From: Acidobacteriaceae bacterium
GTDB taxonomy: Bacteria; Acidobacteriota; Terriglobia; Terriglobales; Acidobacteriaceae
DNA: 7,508 nucleotides
Reading direction: 5' to 3'
Assembly: GCA_003140705.1 (NCBI GenBank)
Contig: PLKU01000549.1
Span: forward strand, 181-7,688
In this document: in pieces, positions 1 through 5,631 of the stretch
Layout of the letters: each line of letters opens with the position of its first letter
Numbering within the stretch: position 1 is the stretch's first letter
Program-made: the position numbers and the translations under genes
The notes under the pieces: model-generated
What the model saw: the letters and a program-made list of their open reading frames with translations, nothing else
Database searches by the model: none
What the model was told of the DNA's origin: nothing

Positions 1-2
1 AT

Positions 3-521
3 TTGCACGGCGGTACCGGCAAATCCGTTGCAAACTCCGTCGGTGGTTTCCTGCCGGGGGACGTCCTTCTCAAGGACAAAGGCGAAACCCCGGAGCAGAT
101 TGCGACTCATCCTCACCCCTTCTACACGCCCATTGCGACGTTCGGCTCAGAATACGTGATGGAGCCAGTGGCGTGTGGCCTCAAATTCGCCGGGACATTC
201 AGCGGAGCATCCTTTTTCCAAGGCGCCTTCACCGCACAGCTCCAGGCGACGGGAGTCGATGCGACTGCCTATGCCGCGTTGCTTCCCAGCGGCAAGGTAG
301 CAATCATCATCCTCAACAAGGACGCGGAGCAGGATATCGAAATCAGCCTGGACTTTGGAGAGGGAAGAATCGGAGAAGTAGAAACCGAAACAATGCATGC
401 CGCGTCGCTCGATAGCCGGGAAGCTCATATCACCCGGTCGCCGCAGCCTGTCCGCCTGAAGGATGGCAAGTACGAAATCACCATTCCCCACGCGACGGGG
501 CACTTCCTGACCCTCAATTAA
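3..521 (+). CDS. C-terminal part of a GH79-like glycoside hydrolase (5' end outside window)
   Basis: The reading frame is open at the left edge and ends at TAA 519-521, leaving 172 residues of a longer protein. The first residues read LHGGTG, matching the G-V-N-[FL]-H-G-G stretch that opens the C-terminal beta-sandwich of family 79 glycosidases (beta-glucuronidase/heparanase-like; Pfam Glyco_hydro_79C). Later features fit that domain: a hydrophobic strand around AAYAALLPSGKVAIIILNKD, where 'lpsGkvaviilNkd' is typical of glycosidase C-terminal sandwiches, and a final IPHATGHFLTLN strand. The catalytic TIM barrel with its two glutamates would lie to the left of the window, so activity and substrate cannot be judged. 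Enzymes of this family usually remove uronic acid or related sugars from polysaccharides or glycoproteins and are often exported. TTG at position 3 is an internal codon, not a start. The gene converges on the minus-strand gene ending at 666. GH30 or another clan-A family with the same C-terminal sandwich remains possible. Confidence 0.72.
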   Translation: MHGGTGKSVANSVGGFLPGDVLLKDKGETPEQIATHPHPFYTPIATFGSEYVMEPVACGLKFAGTFSGASFFQGAFTAQLQATGVDATAYAALLPSGKVAIIILNKDAEQDIEISLDFGEGRIGEVETETMHAASLDSREAHITRSPQPVRLKDGKYEITIPHATGHFLTLN

Positions 522-608
522 GAACCGGAGGATTCTGCTTATCTGCGTTTTGTCCCTCGTCTCAATCGCGAAGATCCTCTCACAACTGAGTTAGCTACTC
601 GCCGGGTG

Positions 609-634
609 CCCAGGTCTCGATTCTGAGACCTGGG
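609..634. repeat. Perfect 10-bp inverted repeat between convergent genes
   Basis: CCCAGGTCTC (609-618) and GAGACCTGGG (625-634) are perfect reverse complements around the 6-base loop GATTCT. The hairpin lies between the two convergent genes ending at 521 (+) and 666 (-). Neither strand has a T-run after it, so it is not a standard intrinsic terminator. The flank GGGTGCCC plus a G/C-closed stem resembles the short dispersed palindromes I recall from acidobacterial intergenic regions; this resemblance is from memory and not checked. It could slow transcription from both sides or be a REP-like element. Confidence 0.6.
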
Positions 635-665
635 AAACTCTGACGCTGTGGACGCCCCGCACGCT

Positions 666-1151
666 TTAATTGAATGTCTGGCCCGTCAAACGCCCATCAA
701 ACCGCTCGGACGCAGGCGAAAACCTTCCAGCCAGCAATAGCATCTGGCGGCCCTGAGTCATGCCAGATAGCCTTTGCGCCAGCCCGGGTGCAATGCCGTC
801 CACCCGGTAAACAGCGAACCGCATGCCCCCCGGCATCCACACCATAGCCTCTTCGAGTTGCGGCAACGTGACGCCAATCTCAGTTTCGAACCGCTTCGAC
901 TCCGCCTCTGCCGGATCGTCGAGAAGATGAAACACCACCAGTTCGGGATCAGCATCAATCATCCGCTTCAATTCATCGGCCCTGATCCACCGCAGACGGC
1001 TCCCCGTGATTCGCTGCGCTAGCCAGCGCCTGCCGATAACGCCGAACGTTCCCGCTTCGTGGCGATGCTCGAGATACCGCACAGCGAGCAGATAAGAAAA
1101 CAGAATGGGAAAACCAATACTCGTAGTCAGCAATAAAGACGCAAGATTCAT
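666..1151 (-). CDS. Membrane-anchored rhodanese-like protein lacking the catalytic Cys (hypothetical)
   Basis: This 161-residue protein starts at ATG 1151 with a good Shine-Dalgarno sequence, GAGGAG (1158-1163), 6 bases upstream. Residues about 4-24 form one hydrophobic helix, followed by a basic stretch (RYLEHRH) that should stay in the cytoplasm. The rest resembles a rhodanese fold: WIRADELKRMIDADPELVVF (55-74) matches the opening helix and first strand of rhodanese domains, and RFAVYRVDG (111-119) sits where the active-site loop should follow its strand. Rhodaneses have a catalytic Cys there; this protein has Arg116 and contains no cysteine at all, so sulfur transfer is unlikely. A binding or scaffold role is inference. 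The assignment rests on pattern only; a plain 'hypothetical membrane protein' is the conservative alternative. A terminator-like element separates it from the gene upstream at 1272-1622. Confidence 0.75.
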   Translation of the reverse strand: MNLASLLLTTSIGFPILFSYLLAVRYLEHRHEAGTFGVIGRRWLAQRITGSRLRWIRADELKRMIDADPELVVFHLLDDPAEAESKRFETEIGVTLPQLEEAMVWMPGGMRFAVYRVDGIAPGLAQRLSGMTQGRQMLLLAGRFSPASERFDGRLTGQTFN

Positions 1152-1202
1152 GAAAAACTCCTCTCCCGGGTCTACGCGCGCGTGACGGCAGAACCGGGCT
1201 TA

Positions 1203-1227
1203 TAAAAAGCCCACGGACGGGGGGCCT
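1203..1227 (-). terminator. Probable intrinsic terminator after the 1272-1622 gene
   Basis: On the minus strand AGGCCC (1227-1222) can pair with GGGCTT (1212-1207), with one G-U pair, across a 9-base loop, and a TTTTTA run follows (1208-1203). It lies 45 bases after the stop of the upstream small gene. The same GGGCTT segment can instead pair perfectly with AAGCCC (1201-1196) across the loop TTTAT, so terminator and alternative hairpin exclude each other. The stem is short, so strength is uncertain. Confidence 0.5.
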
Positions 1228-1271
1228 AGTTGTTGGATTGCGGCTCTCTTTGAAGCCACAGGACCAGGGCG

Positions 1272-1622
1272 CTAGATTGTCGAAGGAGGAGGTCTGAAGC
1301 GAAGCGCGTACGTGTGGGAGGGAGCGGAATCGGGTGCCGGTTTGCGCACCGACTGGATTCTGTCCACGATCAATCGCGGCTGAGAATAAACGGCAGTCAG
1401 ATCGGCAGAGTCGAGCACTGGACTGCGAGGTCTGACCGGCGCGGAAACTGCGAGCCGCCGCGTCTCATCGTCCTGGATCACCTTTAAGACCGGCATGGGA
1501 TGAGACTGATTCGGCGCTCTATGGCCGGAGAGTTTACCGTGCAGTCCCCAGGCGCAGAGTGCCGCGCAAAGAACCACCACGACGGACCGCACGGCGGCAG
1601 GGCTTTGTTTTTTTCTCGCCAT
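1272..1622 (-). CDS. Small hypothetical protein with N-terminal signal anchor
   Basis: This 116-residue protein starts at ATG 1622, preceded by GGAGG with a 4-base spacer. It begins with a basic stretch (MARKK), then a hydrophobic segment at about residues 12-28 (VRSVVVVLCAALCAWGL), so it should be held in or exported through the inner membrane. No lipobox is visible. The remaining ~85 residues are rich in Pro, Arg and Ser and end RFRPPPSTI; they look poorly ordered and match no family I recognise. The terminator-like element at 1203-1227 follows the gene. On its upstream side are about 300 bases that hold only the dehydrogenase relic. The function is unknown. The good ribosome binding site and membrane segment argue that it is a real gene, although a second, overlapping minus-strand frame (1484-1876) also stays open here. 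Confidence 0.6.
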   Translation of the reverse strand: MARKKQSPAAVRSVVVVLCAALCAWGLHGKLSGHRAPNQSHPMPVLKVIQDDETRRLAVSAPVRPRSPVLDSADLTAVYSQPRLIVDRIQSVRKPAPDSAPSHTYALRFRPPPSTI

Positions 1623-1700
1623 CGTACCTCCGGCAAATCTTCGTCTGAAAAACGCTCGCTAGCCGCCTTATACACATAGACGAAATTCAGGCGCATTCGC

Positions 1701-1811
1701 TCATGCCCAGCTGAACCGTTTCTTCTGCAGGAGGAGCGTCCGAGCCCACTTGCCCGTCGCCGCGAAGATAGCGTTGGTGACAGCCTGCAGAATTGGCGGC
1801 AATCCAACCTG
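1701..1811 (-). pseudogene. Relic of the C-terminus of a molybdopterin-binding dehydrogenase large subunit
   Basis: Reading leftwards from 1811, the minus strand encodes QVGLPPILQAVTNAIFAATG (1811-1752), then a KWAR..LLLQKKRFSWA tail and a stop at 1703-1701. This matches the extreme C-terminus of xanthine-dehydrogenase-family molybdopterin subunits (isoquinoline 1-oxidoreductase beta-subunit / aldehyde dehydrogenase type), where G-E-P-G-L-P-P-I-x-P-A-x-x-N-A-I-F-A-A-T-G-K-R is the usual ending. The GEPG part (as AEPG) appears in the next frame immediately upstream, overlapping the start of this segment, as if a few bases were inserted. Farther upstream (1812-1920) no more of the subunit can be read in any frame. 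Intact subunits exceed 700 residues, so about 95% is gone. The identification is by recalled motif. Confidence 0.6.
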
Positions 1812-1861
1812 GCTCTGCATGCGGGTCCGCTGAGTTGGCCGTGTTTGGCAAATTCGAGGGT

Positions 1862-1893
1862 CCGGTTCTGCTGCAAATCTCAAAAAGAACCGG
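1862..1893. repeat. Inverted repeat just downstream of the aldo/keto reductase
   Basis: CCGGTTCT (1862-1869) and AGAACCGG (1886-1893) are perfect 8-bp complements around a 16-base loop. The element begins 27 bases after the reductase stop codon on the minus strand. A T-run occurs inside the loop on the minus strand, but none follows the stem, so a normal intrinsic terminator is doubtful; it may still act as an mRNA 3' end. Confidence 0.35.
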
Positions 1894-1920
1894 GCTCCTT
1901 CTGCAGCGAATATCTCGCCA

Positions 1921-2898
1921 CTAACCGGCTAGAGCCTCTGCCGCATTCTCCCGAGCACTCACCTTATTCAGCCTCTGAATCGACTCCGCATCCAGCTTCA
2001 GCTTGGCCGCTTCAGCAAGATCGACTAGTTGCTTCTCATTCGTCGCGCTCGCAATCGGAGCCGTAATCCCAGGCTGCGCGAGCAGCCACGCTAGAGCGAC
2101 GCGAGCCGGAGTCGATCCGTGTGCATTCGCCACTTCATCCAGCGCCGCAACCACAGCGAATCCCCAGTCATTCAGGTACTTTTGCACCATCGATCCTCGT
2201 GCGGCTTTCTCCGTGTCCTGTTGGCTACGATACTTGCCGGTTAAAAATCCTGCCGCCAGCGAGAAGTATGGAATCACACCCAACTGGTACTTCTCCACCA
2301 CAGGCAGAAGATCCGATTCGTAATCCCGGCGCTCCACCAGGTTGTAATGCGGCTGCAGCGAGATATAGCTTGCATACCCATGCTTGCGGCTTGTCTCCAG
2401 CGCTTTCGCCAAGCGCGCTCCGCTGTAATTTGACGCGCCGATATATCGGACCTTCCCCTGCTTCACCAGCTCGTCGAAGGCACCCAGCGTCTCTTCCAGT
2501 GGAGTCTCTGAATCGTCCTTGTGTGCCTGATAAATGTCGATATAGTCGGTTTGCAGACGCTGCAGAGATTGCTCAACCGCCTGTCGAATATACGCGGCAT
2601 TCAGTCCCATTTTGCCTTCGCTCATCTCCATTCCGACCTTCGTCGCCAAGATCACGTCTTTGCGCTTCCCGGTCTTCGCAAACCAATTGCCGATAATTGT
2701 CTGCGACTCGCCACCCTTGTTCCCTGGAGCCCACCGCGAATACACATCGGCAGTATCAACAAAGTTCAATCCGACATCGAGCGCCGCGTGCAACTGCCGA
2801 AAAGTCTCCGGCTCCGGCAGCGTCCACCCGTAGACGTTTCCCCCCAGACAAACTACCGGGACCTCAGGCCCGGCAAATCCCAGCTTCCGCTTTTCCAT
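1921..2898 (-). CDS. Aldo/keto reductase
   Basis: This is a 325-residue NAD(P)H-dependent oxidoreductase of the aldo/keto reductase superfamily: a single TIM barrel, cytoplasmic, that reduces aldehydes or ketones to alcohols. The whole catalytic tetrad is visible: Asp48 and Tyr53 in NFVDTADVYS, Lys87 in ILATKVG, and His126 in IDIYQAHKDD. GASNYS is the conserved mid-barrel strand, and the ITAPIASATNEKQL segment near the C-terminus is the cofactor phosphate-binding region. Length and motif order are those of the bacterial YghZ/Tas-like subgroup; the true substrate cannot be inferred. The start chosen is ATG 2898 (MEKRKLGFAG), preceded by GAGGAG 8 bases upstream. The frame stays open to 3009, but the extra 37 residues are low-complexity Arg/Ala and lack homology to the family. 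An in-frame ATG at 2919 would begin inside the ribosome binding region. The gene seems to be transcribed alone, between two decayed genes. Confidence 0.95.
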   Translation of the reverse strand: MEKRKLGFAGPEVPVVCLGGNVYGWTLPEPETFRQLHAALDVGLNFVDTADVYSRWAPGNKGGESQTIIGNWFAKTGKRKDVILATKVGMEMSEGKMGLNAAYIRQAVEQSLQRLQTDYIDIYQAHKDDSETPLEETLGAFDELVKQGKVRYIGASNYSGARLAKALETSRKHGYASYISLQPHYNLVERRDYESDLLPVVEKYQLGVIPYFSLAAGFLTGKYRSQQDTEKAARGSMVQKYLNDWGFAVVAALDEVANAHGSTPARVALAWLLAQPGITAPIASATNEKQLVDLAEAAKLKLDAESIQRLNKVSARENAAEALAG

Positions 2899-3408
2899 CA
2901 GTGATTCTCCTCTCTCCATTAGAGTTGGAAAAAACGCAAAAGACGCACCTAACCGGCGCGCGCGCCAGCCCCAAGCGCACAATGAAGCTCGATTCGCTTG
3001 AAGCTGCAAGCTATCAGTTGGCAGAGGTTGTGATTTATGAGCCAGGGCGAGTGGTGATCATACCGCCCGCGGCAGTGTGTACTGGGTAACCGAAGCGTTG
3101 GAACATGTTTTCGCCCTAATTCCTGAACCAACCGCTCAACCCCCAGTTGGGGCTTTCTTATACGACTTCCGCGTACTTAGGCAGTCCCCTGCGGGTTTGT
3201 AAGTCGTTGAAAGGCTTAACCCTCCTGACCCGTCACAAATCCCCTTACGCATATTGAACCCACTGGGCGCTTGCTGCTGGATTGCCATAGCCGTGCCTAT
3301 GCCCGGGAAGAACCGTTTATCGGGCTCTTGGCGTTGCCACCATATATTTTTGGGAACCAACCCGCCTGGCCGGCTCCCTTTCCTTGGGCAGGGAATTGAG
3401 GGACTGGA
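2899..3408. other. Gene-poor stretch, no supportable gene
   Basis: No frame here has a convincing start, ribosome binding site and family pattern together. A 35-codon plus-strand frame (2982-3089) lacks a Shine-Dalgarno sequence. A minus-strand frame is open from 3408 to 3136, directly after the last recognisable integrase-relic piece and in the same frame, but its translation matches nothing I know. Around 3139-3158 a short C4/G4 hairpin followed by CTTTCTT on the plus strand looks like a weak terminator without a gene to terminate. The stretch is best read as eroded sequence, possibly the remains of an inserted element. Confidence 0.5.
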
Positions 3409-3699
3409 TCAGAGGCCGAGCCGCGCCATTCTGGTTTCAATTGTGATCTTTTCTGGTTCGTCTGGTTTGACTGGCTCTGGGAAGGGGCGGAGGCAGCTCA
3501 CTCTCTCAGCTCTTCCACGCGGAGGCCAGTTCAGTCGCCTTGGCCCAGTCAGTCAGTTCCGTGGACTTTCGTTTGAACTTCCCGCTAAGGGTCCCGGAGG
3601 CGAAGATCACACAGTCGCAGCGTTTCCCGCCCTCGTTGCGTTCTTCGAATTCGCCGGATCGTGAGTCTTCCTTGCGTCACATTGCTTGAGGAGGCCCAT
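3409..3699 (-). pseudogene. Frameshifted relic of a tyrosine (site-specific) integrase N-terminal region
   Basis: Two minus-strand pieces in different frames read like one protein. The first (3658-3506) contains GGKRCDCVIFASGTLSGKFK (residues 10-29 of the piece), then a DWAKATELASAWKS end and a TGA. The second (3495-3409) contains PFPEPVKPDEPEKITIETR and ends in TGA. In many acidobacterial integrases a Cys-x-Cys strand, 'G-T-L-x-G-K/E-F', a 'D-W-x-x-A' helix and a Pro-rich linker precede the 'I-T-I' that opens the core-binding domain; the order here is the same. One frame change and two stops break it, and the catalytic domain (R-H-R-Y) is absent. An ATG at 3699 with GGAG upstream could be the original start, but it is in a third frame. 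Assignment is from motif memory; the family could be a related DNA-binding protein. Confidence 0.55.
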
Positions 3700-3816
3700 C
3701 GCAGCTCCAGTCGTTAGTTTGTGACACTCCTGCATCCCGATTTATCAGTGGTGCAGTTGTCGCCGACGTGAAATGTTCACGGAATCTCTCTGTCTCGTCG
3801 GCACGTGCCAACTGCC

Positions 3817-4164
3817 TTACTGTCCGGAGGTAGGCGCGCCTTCCAAAACCAAATCTAAGTTGTTCAACTCAATTGATTCCAGAACGTCGACTCCGTCCAG
3901 TGTCTTAGTGGTGACTCCGCTAAAGTTATTCTTCTCTTCGACCACCTTTGCAGGCACCGTGACCAAGGTTTTCCCATCGTGCGCCAGAGTGACCTGACCG
4001 TTTGATCCGGAACCTGTCCACGTCAATTTGTAATCGCCCGCAGGAATCTGCGTTGATCCAACTTTCACAGTCTCCGGGAGGTTCACAGTTTGGGAATTCC
4101 TGGCGGCAAAAGCGGGAACAGATGACAGAACGACTAACAATGCAAAACCAAAGAAACGCTTCAT
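3817..4164 (-). CDS. Small secreted protein of unknown function
   Basis: This 115-residue protein has a classic Sec signal peptide: MKR, a hydrophobic core FFGFALLVVLSSV, and a likely cut after Ala20 (PAFA/AR). The mature part of about 95 residues is rich in Val, Thr and Gly with alternating polar and non-polar residues, as in a small beta-sandwich: LPETVKVGSTQIPAGDYKLT, later GQVTLAHDGKTLVTVPAKVV. I recall similar short exported proteins in acidobacterial genomes, but no function is known. The start is ATG 4164: it begins the signal peptide and has GAGGAG (4176-4171) 6 bases upstream. The frame runs open to 4236, but the extra 24 residues precede the signal peptide and overlap the leader hairpin. 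The gene follows the sensor kinase on the same strand, 137 bases after its stop, so it may belong to the two-component regulon. A 16-base near-perfect palindrome (3797-3812) lies just after its stop. Confidence 0.85.
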   Translation of the reverse strand: MKRFFGFALLVVLSSVPAFAARNSQTVNLPETVKVGSTQIPAGDYKLTWTGSGSNGQVTLAHDGKTLVTVPAKVVEEKNNFSGVTTKTLDGVDVLESIELNNLDLVLEGAPTSGQ

Positions 4165-4171
4165 TTGTATC

Positions 4172-4220
4172 TCCTCTAATGCCGTGCTTACTAACCTTGT
4201 CGCATGCGGCATTGAGAGGA
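4172..4220 (-). promoter_or_regulatory. Leader hairpin that buries the Shine-Dalgarno sequence of the secreted-protein gene
   Basis: On the minus strand TCCTCTCAATGCCG (4220-4207) pairs with CGGCATTAGAGGA (4184-4172): 13 base pairs with a single bulged C (position 4214) and a 22-base loop (4206-4185). The right arm covers the AGAGGA of the Shine-Dalgarno sequence, 7 bases before the ATG at 4164. If transcribed, the leader would block ribosome entry unless opened by temperature, a protein, a small RNA or an upstream ribosome. An alternative is a DNA-level operator. The pairing is seen directly; its role is inferred. Confidence 0.55.
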
Positions 4221-4271
4221 TTACACCATGGTGCATTGATTTTGAACCTTAAGAATTCTTGAGATCCGCGA

Positions 4272-4307
4272 AATTGACGCAATTGACAGCAGCAATTCGC
4301 GTCAATT
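4272..4307 (-). terminator. Long hairpin over the sensor-kinase stop codon, terminator-like
   Basis: On the minus strand AATTGACGC (4307-4299) pairs with GCGTCAATT (4280-4272), and inside it AATTG (4297-4293) pairs with CAATT (4285-4281), giving 14 base pairs with one bulged G and a 7-base loop CTGCTGT. The kinase TGA (4304-4302) lies in the first arm. Only TTTC follows, so termination would be weak or would need help. It may protect the 3' end of the two-component mRNA, separate it from the secreted-protein gene, or be an operator, since it also contains three copies of AATTGAC. Confidence 0.4.
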
Positions 4308-5615
4308 CTGCATGGACACCGTCAACAGCGGAATCGTAATCCTTACCCGCAGACCGGGCGCTGCGTTCTCTGCAGTGATCGTGCCATGATGCACTTGCAA
4401 GGCCCGTTTTGCGATGGATAGTCCCAGCCCGGATCCTCCACCCGTCGCATCACGCGCCTCTTCAACCCTAAAGAATGGATCGAATATCCTCGTAAGCGCA
4501 TCTTCAGGAACGCCTGGGCCATAATCGCGGACTGCAATGTTCGCAGCGCGAGAGTCTTCAACGAGAGACACATCGATGGTTGACTGCTCTGGTGAATAGC
4601 GAATCCCATTGCGCAGGACATTCTCGACCGCGCGCCGCAGCAGTTCACGATTGCCCAAGACCTCGCCAGCCAGCCGACCATTCAATGCGATCAGACAGCC
4701 TCGAACCTCAGCTTCCACAGCGCAGTCGCGAATGACCTCATTGATGATGTCTCCTGCGCGCACAACCTCGGTACCCTGAACGGCAGGGTCGCCTTCGATG
4801 AAGGTGATTTCCACTATGTCGGCCACAAGCGACGTAATGCGGTCCACGTCGCGTTCTATGCGATCAAGAGCCGCGTTGCTGTCTGTTGATGTCCTGGCGA
4901 GCTTGACGGCGAACTTCAGCCGTGCGAGCGGCGATCTAAGTTCGTGCGATATGTCCCCCAGCAGCCTTCGCTCGCTCCCAATCAGCTGTTGCAGGCGATC
5001 GGCCATTTGATCAAACGAGCGACCAAGTTGTCCAATTTCATCCTTTCGCCTGGTATGCGCGCGGACTGACAGATTACCCTGTCCGAAGATCGCAATGGAG
5101 GCCGCGATCCTGCGGATGGGCGACACCACGAAAACAGAGGCCAGCCAACACAGAACGCCCGTGGCGCCGATCACTAGGAAGTAGTAGGGAAGAAACGTCC
5201 ATATATGCGGCCGGTCAAGCAGGCCTACAGCGGCAAACCAATACTTTCCATCCGTCGATCGCTGTGATGTGATCCAACGACCATGCACATTGATGCGCCA
5301 TTTGGAGGATGGAGCAGGGGGTAGCAACTCTGTTCTGCTTTCACCGGATACGAGATCTATGCCGTGTGAGTCGAGTAAATAATGAGATGATCCCCCAAAG
5401 ATGCGGTTCAGACTTGTCATATAGTCCTCTAGCCCCTTTTGTCCACCGCTATTCAAAGCCTCCCGCGCGCTCTCCAGTTGCAACTCGTTGAAACGGTCGA
5501 ATGTGGGAGCGATGGCCTTGTTCTCCATGCGGTCCGAGATCGCTCGAAATGCGAGGAACGAGAGCGACAGTGTGCTGACCATAGCCAGCAGGACACCGTA
5601 ATAGAGAGACTTCAT
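4302..5615 (-). CDS. Sensor histidine kinase, CpxA/EnvZ type
   Basis: This 437-residue inner-membrane kinase is the sensor partner of the response regulator immediately upstream. Numbered from ATG 5615, residues about 5-25 form the first membrane helix, about 26-137 a periplasmic sensor region without a recognised fold, about 138-163 the second helix (FLPYYFLVIGATGVLCWLAS), and about 165-215 a HAMP linker (VVSPIRRIA...GRSFDQMADRL). The dimerisation/phosphoacceptor box is LLGDISHELRSPLARLK with His224. The ATP-binding domain shows the N box ENVLRNGIRYSP (Asn332, Asn336), G1 DYGPGVP, F box IFDPFFRVEEARD and G2 GGGSGLGLSIAKR, so all kinase motifs are intact. The start is uncertain: ATG 5615 (MKSLYYG) puts the membrane helix at the N-terminus as in relatives, 16 bases after the regulator stop, but has no clear ribosome binding site. 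ATG 5654, with GGGGAG 6 bases upstream, overlaps the regulator gene by 23 bases; a TTG lies at 5660. Confidence 0.95.
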   Translation of the reverse strand: MKSLYYGVLLAMVSTLSLSFLAFRAISDRMENKAIAPTFDRFNELQLESAREALNSGGQKGLEDYMTSLNRIFGGSSHYLLDSHGIDLVSGESRTELLPPAPSSKWRINVHGRWITSQRSTDGKYWFAAVGLLDRPHIWTFLPYYFLVIGATGVLCWLASVFVVSPIRRIAASIAIFGQGNLSVRAHTRRKDEIGQLGRSFDQMADRLQQLIGSERRLLGDISHELRSPLARLKFAVKLARTSTDSNAALDRIERDVDRITSLVADIVEITFIEGDPAVQGTEVVRAGDIINEVIRDCAVEAEVRGCLIALNGRLAGEVLGNRELLRRAVENVLRNGIRYSPEQSTIDVSLVEDSRAANIAVRDYGPGVPEDALTRIFDPFFRVEEARDATGGGSGLGLSIAKRALQVHHGTITAENAAPGLRVRITIPLLTVSMQN

Positions 5616-5631
5616 CGGCAATGGTCTAAGC

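Noticed and set aside
147..503. 118-codon minus-strand frame
   Set aside because: Antisense shadow of the GH79-like C-terminal domain.
1484..1876. 130-codon minus-strand frame overlapping the 1272-1622 gene
   Set aside because: No good ribosome binding site and Arg/Ser/Cys-rich product; the other frame has GGAGG, a start and a membrane segment. It also crosses the dehydrogenase relic out of frame.
2121..2696. 191-codon plus-strand open frame
   Set aside because: It lies wholly opposite the aldo/keto reductase; its Pro/Ser/Arg-rich product is the usual shadow of a GC-rich gene.
3139..3158. Plus-strand terminator (C4/G4 hairpin then CTTTCTT)
   Set aside because: The stem is only 4 bp and there is no plus-strand gene upstream.
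3254..3664. 136-codon plus-strand open frame
   Set aside because: It is the opposite strand of the integrase relic, lacks a ribosome binding site and resembles nothing known.
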